Below are positions 9,904-20,510 of a stretch of DNA of 57,634 bases, piece after piece. The position numbers were made by a program, and so were the translations under genes. The stretch is taken from positions 1 through 57,634 of the forward strand of contig JABILI010000069.1 of the NCBI GenBank assembly GCA_018654575.1, written 5' to 3'. Position 1 is the stretch's first letter. The number at the start of each line of letters is the position of its first letter. The DNA is from Porticoccaceae bacterium (lineage in GTDB: Bacteria; Pseudomonadota; Gammaproteobacteria; Pseudomonadales; Porticoccaceae). The notes beneath the pieces were generated by a model. That model was not told the DNA's origin and searched no databases. It was given only the letters and a program-made list of their open reading frames with translations.

Positions 9904-10920
9904 TTACTCTTCGAGTTTTTTTAACCTTCTAGCCATATCATCTAGCTGTCCCATCCGCACAGAATTCTTTCTCCAATCAGCCGTTTTCAAAACTTGCGTC
10001 CCACCTGATGAGTAAGAACCTGACTCGGTAATCGATTTCGTCACCAGCGTTCTGGCCGTAACCGTGACGTTATCACATACCGATATATGCCCAACAATAG
10101 CTACATAACCAGCTAAAATACAATTACGTCCAACCGAGGCACTACCAGCCACCCCAGAGTATGCAGCCATAGCCGTATTATCTCCCACCACTGCGTTATG
10201 CGCTATCTGGACGTGATTATCAAGGATCACACCATTTCCGACAAAGGTGTCTCCCAGAGCCCCTCTATCAATCGTTGTACAGGCTCCCACTTCAACATTA
10301 TTTCCTATAGTCACTCCGCCTATCTGATATATCTTCTGCCAGCCACCTGTTGCCCGAGGGGCGAAGCCAAATCCATCTGCGCCGATCACTGAACCACTAT
10401 GCACTCTGGCACTGTGCCCAATTGTAACATCATGATAAACAGCTACATTTGAGGATATATGAGAGTTTTCGCCTATTTCAGATCGAGCTCCAATAACTGT
10501 ATTTGCGTCGATACGGCAACCCGAAGCAATAACGGCACCCTCTTCGATCACAGCATTAGGCCCAACATACACATTATTAGCGACCTTAGCGCTAGCATCC
10601 ACGACTGCACTAGGGTGAACGAAAGAATCCCTAGACTTATCACTATCAAACCATGATGAAATCAACGCATACGCTAGGTAAGGATCAACCACAACGAGAC
10701 AATCACGCGAATACCCGGCAGCGCTTTTCTCAGAGAGGATAACCGCCGATGCTTGAGAGTCAGAAAGGTATTTTGAATATTTCGTATTCGATAAGAATGC
10801 GAGCTGACCCTCTACAGAATCCTGAAGAGTGTTCAGCCCTGTTATTCTTACTTCTGGGTCACCGCGCAACTCAGCCTTGAGATACGCAGCAATTTCACCA
10901 AGAGAATAGTCGCAAGTCAT
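9904..10920 (-). CDS. lpxD: UDP-3-O-(3-hydroxyacyl)glucosamine N-acyltransferase
   Basis: Third lipid A step, adding the N-linked hydroxyacyl chain. The 338 aa (E. coli 341) show the N-terminal uridine-binding domain (LGEIAAYLKAELRGD), a central run of hexapeptide repeats, the catalytic histidine region NHVQIAHNAVVGDN and a short C-terminal helix (DDMARRLKKLEE). It follows skp after 12 bases in the normal order. Confidence 0.97.
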   Translation of the reverse strand: MTCDYSLGEIAAYLKAELRGDPEVRITGLNTLQDSVEGQLAFLSNTKYSKYLSDSQASAVILSEKSAAGYSRDCLVVVDPYLAYALISSWFDSDKSRDSFVHPSAVVDASAKVANNVYVGPNAVIEEGAVIASGCRIDANTVIGARSEIGENSHISSNVAVYHDVTIGHSARVHSGSVIGADGFGFAPRATGGWQKIYQIGGVTIGNNVEVGACTTIDRGALGDTFVGNGVILDNHVQIAHNAVVGDNTAMAAYSGVAGSASVGRNCILAGYVAIVGHISVCDNVTVTARTLVTKSITESGSYSSGGTQVLKTADWRKNSVRMGQLDDMARRLKKLEE

Positions 10921-10932
10921 AAAACGCCATTA

Positions 10933-11457
10933 CTACTGTTGAGTTTTCTGATTCAAACGATCGACCACTTTTGCCGTTAAATTGTTTTCTGGGCTAGCAA
11001 CAATCACAGATTCTGATCTTAGCAACAGCGTTATACCTTCATCTTGGACAACTTCAGTCAACGCTTCCTGAAACTGAGGAGATAGCTCCTGCATTATTTG
11101 CTGCTGTAACTGCTTTTGCTCAGCTTGAATTTTTTGTACTGCAAGGTCATAGTCAGCTTTAGCGTAGGACATCTTCTTTTGTTGCGCAGCCACCTGTTCT
11201 GCAGACCAAGTAAGACGCTTAGTTTCAGCTTCTTTACCCATAGCTTGCAAGTCAGCAGCCGAGCCTTCTGCTTTAGCTTTAAGGGCGACAAAGTCGGCGC
11301 TCTCTAGCGAGGCTTTAACACTATTTTGGGCATAATCAGAAGCAAACATAGCCTGCTGGATGTCAATGACTGCTATTTTTGTTTCCGCAACTACAGTAAC
11401 AGATGCAAAACCTAGCATGCTGGCTACCACTAAAACTAACGCTTTCAAATTACTCAC
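10933..11457 (-). CDS. skp: Periplasmic chaperone Skp/OmpH
   Basis: Trimeric periplasmic chaperone that carries unfolded outer membrane proteins to BamA. The 174-aa precursor has a clear signal peptide (cleavage probable after SVTVVA) followed by the conserved strand KIAVIDIQQAMFAS and a long charged coiled-coil (roughly residues 50-130: KAKAEGSAADLQAMG, QVAAQQKKMSYAKADYD). The start is GTG, with GGAGAAG upstream. It is immediately downstream of bamA, its functional partner. Confidence 0.93.
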   Translation of the reverse strand: MSNLKALVLVVASMLGFASVTVVAETKIAVIDIQQAMFASDYAQNSVKASLESADFVALKAKAEGSAADLQAMGKEAETKRLTWSAEQVAAQQKKMSYAKADYDLAVQKIQAEQKQLQQQIMQELSPQFQEALTEVVQDEGITLLLRSESVIVASPENNLTAKVVDRLNQKTQQ

Positions 11458-11478
11458 AATACTTCTCCAAACATAAAA

Positions 11479-13830
11479 TTAAAATTGATTACCCAACGAA
11501 AACTGGAATACTTCAGTTTCGTCAAACTCATTTGCATTAAGAGGTTTGGCCACACTAAAGGTAATAGGGCCAAATCCACTCAACCATGTTGCACCTAATC
11601 CAACGGAATATCTAAGCTCACCAACATCAGGACTAAAACAATTTACCTGAGAATCACCACATTTGGTATTAAATACATTACCGGCATCAACAAAAAATGA
11701 GGATTGCACCGACCGCTGGTCCTTTATGAAAGGGAGTGGAAACAAAACTTCAGCACCAAACTCCACCTGCACATTGCCCCCCGTAGGCCTACCTATAGCG
11801 TATCTACCTTCGCAGGGAGGATCTTGTAATACACAGGTAGGAGTCGAGCGAGGGCCTAATCTCTGTTTCTCAAAGCCTCGGACCGAGCCAAAGCCTCCAC
11901 CATAATAATTCTTAAAGAAGGGTAGCTGGCTTGTGCCGCCATAACTCTCACCATATCCCATATCGACTCTTAGCTTTAGAGTCAGAGATCGAGTGAGCCC
12001 CATAAGCCGCTCAGCCTTGTAGGATAATTTGTAGAACTCAAGACCTGAGCCAGGAAGGTAAAGTTCAAGGCCAAGACGTTGAGAGGCACCTCGAGTTGCA
12101 AAAATACCCCGATTCAATGTCGACTTACCCCAATTTAAATTAAAGGTAATAGAATCAAAATCTGTACCGTTAGCTTCAATGAAGTCATCGATCTCCTGAG
12201 AAGTCGTGTAGTCTCCTGGAGTCAACGTCAAATTTTCATAACCAAAGCCGAAACCTATTCGCTGAACTTCCGACACTGGATAACTCCAGTTTACTCGAGC
12301 CCCATAAGTATCTTGTGAGAATGGCTGCAAACGAAGCTTACTGTAATCTGTTTCGCTCATATAAATACTATAGCCCGCGGCCACACCATCAGCCGTAAAA
12401 TAGGGTTCCGTATAGCTGAAATTCAACGAACTCGAATAGGTACTGCGATTGATGCCCACACCAACCTGCTTACCGCTACCGAGAAAATTATTTTCGCTAA
12501 GATTGGCGCCAAGCATTAATCCATAGCCCTGCGAATAGCCCAAGTTAGCGCCTATAGACCCAGAGGGCTGCTCTTCAACCGTATACACTACGTCTATTTG
12601 GTCATTTGTGCCGACCACAGGAAGATTTTCTACGTTAACTTCTTTGAAGAAGCCTAACCGCTCAAGACGAACTTTAGATAACTCAATCAACGCGTTGTTA
12701 GCTGAGCCCCCTTCCATCTGGCGCATTTCTCTTCGTAACACGGGATCTGCTGTTTTAGTATTACCCCGAAATTCTATTCTTCGGACATAAGCACGCATGC
12801 CGGGCTTAACTAAAAAGGTGATCTTCGCTGTCTTTTCTTCCACATCTAGATCAGGGAATCCTTCAACTTCTGCAAACGTGTAGCCTTCATTTCCAAGACG
12901 ACGAGTAATGTATTCACTTGAGGTAGTCATTAACACTTGCGAAAAAGTTATCCCCTCTTCCATTAATATTAACGCTTTGATGTCATCCTCAGGAATCATC
13001 AAATCTCCTGCGAGTTCAATATCACTAACGGTATAAATATCACCCTCATCAATATTAATAGTAATAAAAACTGACTCTTTGTCCGGACTAATAGAGACTT
13101 GGGTGCTAGACACTTCAAACTGCAGATAGCCTCTGTCTAAATACCAGGTTTCCAATGTCTCCAAATCGCCAGATAGTTTTTCTCGAGAATACTTATCATT
13201 ACTGGTTATCCATGACAACCAGCCTGTTTTATTTTGCTCAAATTGATCGAGTAAGTCTTCCTCAGAGAAGTCTTCATTACCCACAATATTGATATGACGA
13301 ATTTTTGCCACATCGCCTTCATCAATATCAATGTTCACCGCCACGCGATTTCGCGGTAACTGTTTGACATCTGTTTTAACCAACGCACCGTAACGACCCT
13401 GAGAAACATACTGCCGCTGCAGCTCTTGAGTCATACCCTCCAGTATCACCTGACGAAAAATCTGTCCCTCAGCTAATCCATTATCACGCAAAGCGTCTAA
13501 AAGCTGATCAGTTTCAATTGCCTTATTGCCGTCGAGGTTAATCTCGGTAACTGCTGGGCGTTCAACTAGGCCAACGACTAAAATACCATTCTCCCGGGCG
13601 ATAATAACATCGGCAAAGTAACCCGTTCGAAATAAAGAACGTGTCGCCTCACGCACAGAAGTCTCATCGACAATATCCCCGACACTCAAGGGTAATGAAG
13701 CAAAAACAGTGCCCGCAGACACCCTTTGAAGACCTTCAATGCGAATATCCAAAACCTGAAACTCATCCGCATATGATGCGACAGAATGGATCATTAGAGC
13801 TAGAAATAAACCTGTTAGCAGTTGCTTCAT
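11479..13830 (-). CDS. bamA: Outer membrane protein assembly factor BamA
   Basis: Central Omp85 pore of the BAM complex. An N-terminal signal peptide (MKQLLTGLFLALMIHSVASYA) is followed by five POTRA domains and a C-terminal beta-barrel ending in aromatic Phe (FQFSLGNQF), as expected for an outer membrane protein. Barrel landmarks include GGGFGSVRGFEKQRLGPR (the VRGF lid-lock motif). I start at the ATG at 13830 (783 aa); a TTG four codons upstream (13842) is possible but has AGG directly against it. A cysteine pair region (CVLQDPPCEG) sits in an extracellular loop. Confidence 0.96.
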   Translation of the reverse strand: MKQLLTGLFLALMIHSVASYADEFQVLDIRIEGLQRVSAGTVFASLPLSVGDIVDETSVREATRSLFRTGYFADVIIARENGILVVGLVERPAVTEINLDGNKAIETDQLLDALRDNGLAEGQIFRQVILEGMTQELQRQYVSQGRYGALVKTDVKQLPRNRVAVNIDIDEGDVAKIRHINIVGNEDFSEEDLLDQFEQNKTGWLSWITSNDKYSREKLSGDLETLETWYLDRGYLQFEVSSTQVSISPDKESVFITINIDEGDIYTVSDIELAGDLMIPEDDIKALILMEEGITFSQVLMTTSSEYITRRLGNEGYTFAEVEGFPDLDVEEKTAKITFLVKPGMRAYVRRIEFRGNTKTADPVLRREMRQMEGGSANNALIELSKVRLERLGFFKEVNVENLPVVGTNDQIDVVYTVEEQPSGSIGANLGYSQGYGLMLGANLSENNFLGSGKQVGVGINRSTYSSSLNFSYTEPYFTADGVAAGYSIYMSETDYSKLRLQPFSQDTYGARVNWSYPVSEVQRIGFGFGYENLTLTPGDYTTSQEIDDFIEANGTDFDSITFNLNWGKSTLNRGIFATRGASQRLGLELYLPGSGLEFYKLSYKAERLMGLTRSLTLKLRVDMGYGESYGGTSQLPFFKNYYGGGFGSVRGFEKQRLGPRSTPTCVLQDPPCEGRYAIGRPTGGNVQVEFGAEVLFPLPFIKDQRSVQSSFFVDAGNVFNTKCGDSQVNCFSPDVGELRYSVGLGATWLSGFGPITFSVAKPLNANEFDETEVFQFSLGNQF

Positions 13831-13870
13831 GAAAATATTCAAACCTAATTATTAATTATTGTAAGGAAAT

Positions 13871-15244
13871 TCAAAACGTTCGCATCAAATCATTAAATGT
13901 GGCAAAGACCATTAAACCGACGAGCATCGCAAAACCGGCCTTATAACCTAATAACTGAGTCCGTTCAGATACCGGTGAACCTTTAACCAACTCAAACATC
14001 ATAAACAATAAATGTCCGCCATCCAAAACAGGAATGGGCAACAAGTTCATTACGCCGAGCATTATACTTAGAATAGCAATGAAGCGAATAAAATTATCAA
14101 ATCCTGATCGAGCTGACTCACCAGCGACTTTTGCAATACTGATAGGCCCGCTAAGATTCTTTGGGCTTAAATCTCCAACGACTAACTTACCAATTGATTT
14201 CAAGACGAAAAAACTAGTATTAAACGTTTCTTCAATGCCCCGTGGAACAGCGGTAAAAACATTATAGTTTATCGTCCGCACCAGCTCCTCGGGATACTCT
14301 ACTCTCGATGATAACTGGATGCCTAGCTGACCTATCTGCTCTCCAGATCTCGTGACTAAGCGAGGTTTAGCATAAATATCCAAGACTTGATCTTCAGAAC
14401 CTGCCCTATCACGCTCCACCGTCAAAATTACATCTCGCCCAGCACTGTCAGAAACACTCTGAACAAACTGTTCCACTGAGTCTATTGGCATCCCATTAAA
14501 AGATATTAATCGATCGCCAGAGAGCAACCCAGCCTCAAATCCAGCTCCATCTCGTGCAACATCACCAACACCCAGTTCTTTCAGAATCAGCGGAGGCATC
14601 AAACCTAAATCCCGAAGCACAGAAGGCTCTTCAGCATCCGCCAGCCAATCATCAACAGAAATGCCCAGGTCATAACGAATATCTGAATCAGGATAAACAA
14701 CCGTAAAGGGAATACTCCCAGTATGACCAATATAATCGAATAACCGGCGCGACAATTCAGACCAAGAACTCACCGATCGTCCGCCAACAGCAACAATCTC
14801 CATATCCCGCTCAAAACCAGCCTGTTCAGCCATTGAGGCTATCTTCACGTCGCCTAAGACGGGAGCCAAACCTCGCTCTCCACCCAGAAACATAAACCAA
14901 AAAATAACACTAGCGAGCAAAAAATTAGCTAGCGGCCCCGCCGCAACTATCGCCATCCGTTGTGCAAGAGTTTTCGAGGGGAAAGAATGGGGCAGATCCT
15001 CGGGCAAAACGTCGCCAGAACGCTCATCAAGCATTCTAACGTATCCACCAAGAGGCAGAGCTGCGAGAATAAACTCAGTACTATGTTTGTCTCGCCACTT
15101 AAACAAAGCAGGCCCAAAACCGATGGAGAATTGCTCAACACGAACACCACAACGCCGTGCCACCCAAAAATGACCGAATTCATGGAAGGTAACTAAGACC
15201 CCAAGGGCCAAAAATGTATACAAAATAGTGACCACAATATCCAT
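13871..15244 (-). CDS. rseP: Site-2 metalloprotease RseP
   Basis: Inner-membrane zinc protease that cleaves anti-sigma-E factor within the membrane and clears signal peptides. The 457 aa contain the zinc-binding HEFGH at residues 21-25 in the first membrane segment, two periplasmic PDZ-type domains (GFERDMEIVAVGG; GFEAGLLSGDRLISFNG) and the C-terminal LLPIPVLDGGHL motif carrying the third ligand. It lies between dxr and bamA, the normal place linking it to envelope stress control. Confidence 0.97.
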   Translation of the reverse strand: MDIVVTILYTFLALGVLVTFHEFGHFWVARRCGVRVEQFSIGFGPALFKWRDKHSTEFILAALPLGGYVRMLDERSGDVLPEDLPHSFPSKTLAQRMAIVAAGPLANFLLASVIFWFMFLGGERGLAPVLGDVKIASMAEQAGFERDMEIVAVGGRSVSSWSELSRRLFDYIGHTGSIPFTVVYPDSDIRYDLGISVDDWLADAEEPSVLRDLGLMPPLILKELGVGDVARDGAGFEAGLLSGDRLISFNGMPIDSVEQFVQSVSDSAGRDVILTVERDRAGSEDQVLDIYAKPRLVTRSGEQIGQLGIQLSSRVEYPEELVRTINYNVFTAVPRGIEETFNTSFFVLKSIGKLVVGDLSPKNLSGPISIAKVAGESARSGFDNFIRFIAILSIMLGVMNLLPIPVLDGGHLLFMMFELVKGSPVSERTQLLGYKAGFAMLVGLMVFATFNDLMRTF

Positions 15245-15247
15245 TGT

Positions 15248-16429
15248 TTAGCGCTCTATTTCTAAAATGAAGGACGCAGCATAATGGCGCGCCCTGGAAT
15301 CAGACTCTTGGACTGCAGCAAGTGACTCTGGTTCCTTAAATATAGACCTCGAAAGTGTTTCTTTTACGACATCTGCGATTTGGGTAAAGCCAATTCGCCT
15401 GTCAAGGAACGCTTGAACGGCAATCTCATTAGACGCATTGAGCACTGCTGGCGCATCCATCCCAGTCCGAGCCGCCTCAGATGCTAGCGTTAGGCAAGGA
15501 AAGTTTTCTAAATCCGGTTTTGTGAAATCCAATCGCGCGATATCAAATAGATCCAATTCAGCCACTCCGGAACCAATACGATCAGGCCATGCTAGTGCAT
15601 GAGCAATAGGCGTACGCATGTCGGGATTACCAAGTTGAGCAATCACCGAGCCGTCTGCATATTGGACTAGCGAATGCACGATGCTCTGAGGATGCACGAT
15701 GACATCAACCTGATCTGGGGTTGCGTCAAACAACCAGCACGCCTCAATTAATTCCAGGCCCTTATTCATGAGTGTGGCTGAATCCACCGATATCTTATGG
15801 CCCATGCTCCAATTGGGATGGGCAACAGCCTGTTCCACCGTTACATCCACCATCTGCTCTGTGGTTAAGCCTCTAAATGGCCCACCAGATGCCGATAACA
15901 GTAGCCTTAAGACCCCGGATCCAGAGAGACCTCTTGAGGTTGGAGGCAAACACTGAAAGATTGCATTATGCTCGCTGTCTACTGGCAATAACAAGGCTCC
16001 GGAAGCTTTTACCGCCTCCATGAAAAGACCACCCGCCATTACGAGCGCTTCTTTATTAGCCAAGAGGATTTTTTTACCCGCATTTGCCGCTGAGAGTGTT
16101 GGTAATAAACCAGCTGCACCAACAATAGCCACCATGACAATATCAACATCAGCATGGTCGGATACTTCGCTCAAGGCTTCCACGCCGCAAAGTACTTCAG
16201 TCTCTGCATCTGCGCTCTTGAGCTTGGATCGAAGAATAACAGCGGACTGAGGGTCTATGACAACGGCGTATCTCGCACTATGTTTTATACATTGCGTCGC
16301 TAGCAGGTCAATCTTTTGATTTCCCGTCAAGGCAAAAACCGAATATTTATCGGTATGCTGAGAGATAACATCAAGCGTACTAACACCAATGGACCCTGTT
16401 GCACCAAGAACGGTTATTTGTTGGCGCAT
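15248..16429 (-). CDS. dxr: 1-deoxy-D-xylulose 5-phosphate reductoisomerase
   Basis: Second enzyme of the MEP isoprenoid pathway; converts DXP to 2-C-methylerythritol 4-phosphate with NADPH. Its 393 aa start with the nucleotide-binding [14 protein letters not shown], then show the metal and substrate segments DSEHNAIFQ and [17 protein letters not shown]. The ATG overlaps the cdsA stop by one base (TGATG). In this order it follows cdsA, as in Pseudomonas and unlike E. coli. Confidence 0.97.
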   Translation of the reverse strand: MRQQITVLGATGSIGVSTLDVISQHTDKYSVFALTGNQKIDLLATQCIKHSARYAVVIDPQSAVILRSKLKSADAETEVLCGVEALSEVSDHADVDIVMVAIVGAAGLLPTLSAANAGKKILLANKEALVMAGGLFMEAVKASGALLLPVDSEHNAIFQCLPPTSRGLSGSGVLRLLLSASGGPFRGLTTEQMVDVTVEQAVAHPNWSMGHKISVDSATLMNKGLELIEACWLFDATPDQVDVIVHPQSIVHSLVQYADGSVIAQLGNPDMRTPIAHALAWPDRIGSGVAELDLFDIARLDFTKPDLENFPCLTLASEAARTGMDAPAVLNASNEIAVQAFLDRRIGFTQIADVVKETLSRSIFKEPESLAAVQESDSRARHYAASFILEIER

Positions 16430-17259
16430 CAGAATGTATGTGTAAAGGGTAAAATTAAACCAAACATAGGCAGCCCAGCCATGACTCCATCGATACGATC
16501 AAGAACACCACCATGGCCAGGTAATAGCTGCCCACTGTCTTTGACTCCACTATGGCGTTTGATCATGCTCACAAATAAATCACCAAGTACTGAATAAAGT
16601 GCTACCGAAATAACCAATAGCCATAGGCCAATGACAGAAACATTACCAAACATAAACCAAACCAGCGAGCCGACCAATATGACCTCCAGCACTAAGCCAC
16701 CTGCAAATCCTTCCCAGGTTTTTCCTGGGCTAATTATCGGCGCCAACTTATGCTTGCCAAAATATTTTCCGGCGAAAAACCCACCGATATCAGCTAACGC
16801 TATGATGACAACAGCTAATAGCAACAACCACTGTCCAGACTCATAATCAAGAATTGTCACAATGGCAATCCAGGTGAAGGCTAAAAGTATAAGGCCTAAC
16901 AGACCCAACACAGGCCGTGCAGACCATAGAATAGCGCTAGATGGATAACCCTGAATCCAGAGAAAAATAAATGCCCAGACACCAACGGCCACAAGTAATA
17001 ATTGCTGCGCTCTTTCAGGATCAAACGTATCAGGAAGCCCCAGCCAGTACGAAGCCACAAAAAGAGATATGACAATAAGTAGTAAATAACCCACTCTCGC
17101 TGCTACTGAGCGTATTTTTGCTAATCTACTCCACTCCCATCCAGCGGCCAGGACCAAAGGCACTGTTGCAATGGAAAACAGCATTGGGGGCATAAAGAAG
17201 AGCGCCGGCAAAAAAACTGCTAACATGCATAGTGCTGTAATGATTCGTAATCTAAGCAT
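16429..17259 (-). CDS. cdsA: Phosphatidate cytidylyltransferase
   Basis: Integral membrane enzyme making CDP-diacylglycerol, the precursor of all phospholipids. The 276 aa form several hydrophobic segments and end with the family signature [20 protein letters not shown] followed by VLDRIDG. In most gammaproteobacteria uppS lies directly upstream; here only 85 bases separate cdsA from frr, so cdsA has become the neighbour of frr. Confidence 0.96.
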   Translation of the reverse strand: MLRLRIITALCMLAVFLPALFFMPPMLFSIATVPLVLAAGWEWSRLAKIRSVAARVGYLLLIVISLFVASYWLGLPDTFDPERAQQLLLVAVGVWAFIFLWIQGYPSSAILWSARPVLGLLGLILLAFTWIAIVTILDYESGQWLLLLAVVIIALADIGGFFAGKYFGKHKLAPIISPGKTWEGFAGGLVLEVILVGSLVWFMFGNVSVIGLWLLVISVALYSVLGDLFVSMIKRHSGVKDSGQLLPGHGGVLDRIDGVMAGLPMFGLILPFTHTF

Positions 17260-17344
17260 TGGACTGCTCTACATAATTAACACTGTGATCTGTCACAAAG
17301 TCTTTCCTTAGGCCAAAACGCTACTACGAGAATAAATAAGGAGA

Positions 17345-17902
17345 TCAAATCTCCATCAAATCCTTCTCTTTAATGACCAACGCTTCGTCAACACGAGCTA
17401 TAAAGCGATCAGTTATTTTCTGAACATCGTCGTGAGCTTTTCGCTCTTCATCTTCACTGATATCTTTCTCTTTTAAAAGATCTTTGACGTCAGACAGGAT
17501 ATCACGGCGAATATTTCTAATTGAAATTCTAGAATTCTCAGCTTCTGCTTTTGCTTGTTTCCCATAGGTCCTACGCGTCTCTTCCGTCAACGCTGGCAAT
17601 GGGAGACGAATTACTGAACCCGCAGTAGAGGGATTAAGCCCCAAGTCAGATTTCATAATCGCTTTTTCAATCTCAGGAACTAAAAACTTCTCCCAAGGAG
17701 TCACCGACAAAGTTCGCGAATCTTCAACAACGATCGAGGCGGCCTGTGCAAGCGGGGTATCTACGCCGTAGTAATCAACGGAGATGCCATTCAATAGACT
17801 CGAGTGGGCCCGGCCAGTACGAATTTTGTTAAACGCATTACCCAGAGCATCAATTGATTTCCCCATTCGTTGTTCAGCATCGGTTTTTAATTCATTTATC
17901 AT
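17345..17902 (-). CDS. frr: Ribosome recycling factor
   Basis: Releases ribosomes after termination together with EF-G. The 185 aa match the family length, starting [20 protein letters not shown] and including the conserved [15 protein letters not shown] loop and the [19 protein letters not shown] helix region. It follows pyrH after 11 bases in the standard rpsB-tsf-pyrH-frr order. The gap after it (17260-17344) contains a TGTGA/TCACA palindrome but no uppS. Confidence 0.97.
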   Translation of the reverse strand: MINELKTDAEQRMGKSIDALGNAFNKIRTGRAHSSLLNGISVDYYGVDTPLAQAASIVVEDSRTLSVTPWEKFLVPEIEKAIMKSDLGLNPSTAGSVIRLPLPALTEETRRTYGKQAKAEAENSRISIRNIRRDILSDVKDLLKEKDISEDEERKAHDDVQKITDRFIARVDEALVIKEKDLMEI

Positions 17903-17913
17903 ATTCTATTTCC

Positions 17914-18645
17914 TTAACTTTCTTCTATCAGAGTGCCTTCATCGCCGCCAACCACTAAATTAAGCAAGGCGCCCTGCTTTGACATCCGAAAAACCCTCAG
18001 CGGCATATTATGCTCTCGACAGAGACAAATAGCAGTGAGGTCCATCACACCAAGTTTTTTATCTAACACCTCATCATAGGTCAGATGGGCATATAATTCC
18101 GCGTCGGGATTCAACATTGGATCGGCACTATAGACGCCATCAACCTTCGTCGCTTTTAAAACAACATCAGCATCCACTTCTATGCCTCTAAGACAGGCTG
18201 CAGAATCAGTGGTAAAAAATGGATTTCCAGTGCCCGCCGCAAAAATAACAACATCTCCATCTTTTAGGTAACGAATTGCACGACGACGATCATAGTGTTC
18301 GACGACACCGCTCATCGGAATGGCTGACATCACATGGGAGGATATATTGGTCCGCTCAAGAGCATCACGCATCGCCAGGGCATTCATAACTGTAGCAAGC
18401 ATGCCCATGTGGTCACCGGTCACCCTATCCATACCTGCTGTATTAAGTGCTGCACCACGGAAAAGATTACCGCCACCTATCACCAAACCGACTTGAACGC
18501 CTATGCCTACGAGCTGGCCTATCTCTAACGCCATACGGTCAAGGACCTTAGGGTCAATCCCAAAGCCCTCACTGCCCATAAGTTCTTCACCACTCAACTT
18601 AAGAAGAATACGCTTATACTTTTTCTCTTTGACGGATAGTGGCAT
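17914..18645 (-). CDS. pyrH: Uridylate kinase
   Basis: Phosphorylates UMP to UDP in pyrimidine nucleotide synthesis; a hexameric amino-acid-kinase-fold enzyme rather than an adenylate-kinase type. The 243 aa contain the phosphate-binding [12 protein letters not shown], the [11 protein letters not shown] loop and [15 protein letters not shown]. It lies 21 bases after tsf in the translation operon. Confidence 0.97.
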   Translation of the reverse strand: MPLSVKEKKYKRILLKLSGEELMGSEGFGIDPKVLDRMALEIGQLVGIGVQVGLVIGGGNLFRGAALNTAGMDRVTGDHMGMLATVMNALAMRDALERTNISSHVMSAIPMSGVVEHYDRRRAIRYLKDGDVVIFAAGTGNPFFTTDSAACLRGIEVDADVVLKATKVDGVYSADPMLNPDAELYAHLTYDEVLDKKLGVMDLTAICLCREHNMPLRVFRMSKQGALLNLVVGGDEGTLIEES

Positions 18646-18666
18646 AACAACTCCTAATATTAGCGG

Positions 18667-19527
18667 CTAACTGGCACCTTTAACTTGAGCGGCAACTTCG
18701 GTAGCAAAATCCACTTGCTCAACCTCTATGCCCTCACCTACTTCAAATCGGACAAACGATAGCACTTCAGCTCCAGCTTCTTTGACTAGTTTCCCCACGG
18801 TCATATCAGGGTCTTTAACAAATGGTTGATCTACCAAACTGCTCTCTTTCAAGAACTTACTCACTCGACCAACAATCATTTTCTCGATGATCTCTTCTGG
18901 CTTGCCGCTCTCTCGTGCTTGAGCCGCAAATATCTCTTTCTCAGCTGCAACGACTTCTGCTGGCATTTGATCAGAGCTTACCACCGCTGGATTAACCGCC
19001 GCAACGTGCATGGCAACATCTCTAGCAAGCCCCTCAGAGCCGCCGCTAAGACCAACCAAAACAGCAATTCTATTATTGCTGTGAACATAGCCGCCTACTA
19101 CCGGGGCTTCTACACTATCGGCTCGACGTGGAGAAATATTTTCGCCAGTTTTTTGGACCAAAGCCTCGCGCGCCGACTCTAAATCGCCAGCCATAACAGC
19201 GGCCATGTCAGTTTTTCTATTGACAAATGCTGAGTCCAAAACAGACGCCACAAATCCTTGGAACCCTTCGTCTTTCGTGACGAAGTCAGTTTCACTATTT
19301 ACCTCAACAACAACCCCGTACCCGGCCTCTACCTTTACAGATACAAGTCCATCTGCAGCAGTCCGTCCTGCTTTCTTAGCGGCCTTCATACCGCTAGATT
19401 TACGAAGCTCTTCAATTGCTTTATCGATATCCGCATCTGCTTCAGCAAGCGCTCTCTTGCATTCCATCATGCCTAAACCAGTTCGCTCTCGCAGTTCCTT
19501 CACTAAAGAAGCCGTTACCTGTGCCAT
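18667..19527 (-). CDS. tsf: Elongation factor Ts
   Basis: Nucleotide exchange factor for EF-Tu. The 286 aa begin with the UBA-like domain ([18 protein letters not shown]), followed by the core with the TDFV segment ([15 protein letters not shown]) that contacts EF-Tu. A strong hairpin terminator/attenuator separates it from rpsB, so its level is probably set by read-through from the rpsB promoter. Confidence 0.97.
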   Translation of the reverse strand: MAQVTASLVKELRERTGLGMMECKRALAEADADIDKAIEELRKSSGMKAAKKAGRTAADGLVSVKVEAGYGVVVEVNSETDFVTKDEGFQGFVASVLDSAFVNRKTDMAAVMAGDLESAREALVQKTGENISPRRADSVEAPVVGGYVHSNNRIAVLVGLSGGSEGLARDVAMHVAAVNPAVVSSDQMPAEVVAAEKEIFAAQARESGKPEEIIEKMIVGRVSKFLKESSLVDQPFVKDPDMTVGKLVKEAGAEVLSFVRFEVGEGIEVEQVDFATEVAAQVKGAS

Positions 19528-19558
19528 GCCAATCCTCTCTAAATCATAATTTCAGTTA

Positions 19559-19588
19559 AAATAAAGGGGGCTAGAACCCCCTTTATTT
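19559..19588 (-). terminator. Intrinsic terminator/attenuator between rpsB and tsf
   Basis: A perfect 12-bp inverted repeat (arms 19559-19570 and 19577-19588, five G:C pairs at the top, A/T at the base, 6-base loop CTAGAA). On the minus strand it reads A-rich, G5, loop, C5, then TTTATTTT, the classic I-shape. It must act as a partial terminator because tsf-pyrH-frr lie downstream. Confidence 0.8.
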
Positions 19589-19608
19589 ATTACACAATGT
19601 TTTGTGAT

Positions 19609-20496
19609 TTACTCTGCAGCAGTATCAGCAGGAGCCTCTTCCGCTGCAGCTTTCTCAGCTACAGGCTCTGCCTCCGCAACAACTTCTGCCTTAACAACTT
19701 TCTCAGCTACAGGCTCTGCCTCAGCAACAACTTTTTCTGCCGCCGGAGCTTCAACCGCAGGTGCTTCGACCTCTGCAACTTCGACAAATTCATCTTTACT
19801 GGTTATAGCTGAAGCTTGTTCTTTACCTTCTAGAATAGAATCGGCTATCGACGCAGCATAGAGCTTTATCGCCCGAATAGAATCGTCGTTGCCAGGAATA
19901 ATATAATCGACCCCATCTGGGTTACTATTTGTGTCAACTATACCTACAACAGGAATGCCGAGTTTATTAGCTTCATTAATTGCAATACGCTCGTGATCAA
20001 CATCAACAACAAATAGGAAATCTGGCAACCCATTCATATCCTTAATGCCACCGATAGAATTTTCCAGCTTGTCTTTCATTCGGGTCCGCATCAATACTTC
20101 TTTCTTGTTGAGCTTATCAAAGGTACCATCGCTTTCCTGAGTTTCTAGCTCTCTAAAGCGTCGGATAGAAGCCCTAATGGTTTTGTAGTTCGTCAACATA
20201 CCGCCAAGCCAGCGGTGACTAACATAAGGCATGCCAGAACGCTCGGCTTGCTCTTTAATGATTTTTTGAGCTGCTCGTTTCGTACCAACGAAAAGTATCT
20301 GATTACCTTTAGCCGCCTCAACGCGCAAAATTTCCAAGGCTTCGTTAAAAGCAGGAACTGTGTGCTCGAGATTAATAACATGAACTTTGTTACGAGAGCC
20401 AAAGATAAACTGACTCATTTTAGGATTCCAGAAGCGAGTTTGGTGACCAAAATGTACACCAGCTTGCAACATATCGCGCATACCAACAGTAGACAT
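19609..20496 (-). CDS. rpsB: 30S ribosomal protein S2 with Ala/Glu-rich C-terminal tail
   Basis: Small-subunit protein needed for S1 binding and translation initiation. The first roughly 230 residues are typical S2 ([71 protein letters not shown]). The remaining tail of about 55 residues consists of Ala, Glu, Val, Pro and Lys and contains a near-perfect 48-base tandem repeat encoding AEAEPVAEK twice, making the protein 295 aa against about 241 in E. coli. The tail is probably disordered and surface exposed. Confidence 0.97.
   Translation of the reverse strand: MSTVGMRDMLQAGVHFGHQTRFWNPKMSQFIFGSRNKVHVINLEHTVPAFNEALEILRVEAAKGNQILFVGTKRAAQKIIKEQAERSGMPYVSHRWLGGMLTNYKTIRASIRRFRELETQESDGTFDKLNKKEVLMRTRMKDKLENSIGGIKDMNGLPDFLFVVDVDHERIAINEANKLGIPVVGIVDTNSNPDGVDYIIPGNDDSIRAIKLYAASIADSILEGKEQASAITSKDEFVEVAEVEAPAVEAPAAEKVVAEAEPVAEKVVKAEVVAEAEPVAEKAAAEEAPADTAAE
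19651..19732. repeat. 48-base tandem repeat inside the rpsB tail
   Basis: The segment beginning TTTCTCAGCTACAGGCTCTG at 19651 recurs at 19699, a period of exactly 48 bases (16 codons), with a single mismatch over at least 30 bases. It encodes two copies of an AEAEPVAEK-type unit and looks like a recent in-frame duplication. Confidence 0.85.
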
Positions 20497-20510
20497 AAAT
20501 TTTCCTTTTA

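Noticed and set aside
17284-17297. TGTGATCTGTCACA as a CRP site upstream of cdsA
   Set aside because: Half-site spacing is 4 bases instead of 6, so it does not fit the CRP consensus; noted only as a dyad.
19205-19549. Long open frame antisense to tsf (and similar ones across rpsB, bamA, carboxylase and dehydrogenase genes)
   Set aside because: Codon-bias shadows of clear coding genes on the other strand, with low-complexity translations and no ribosome binding sites.
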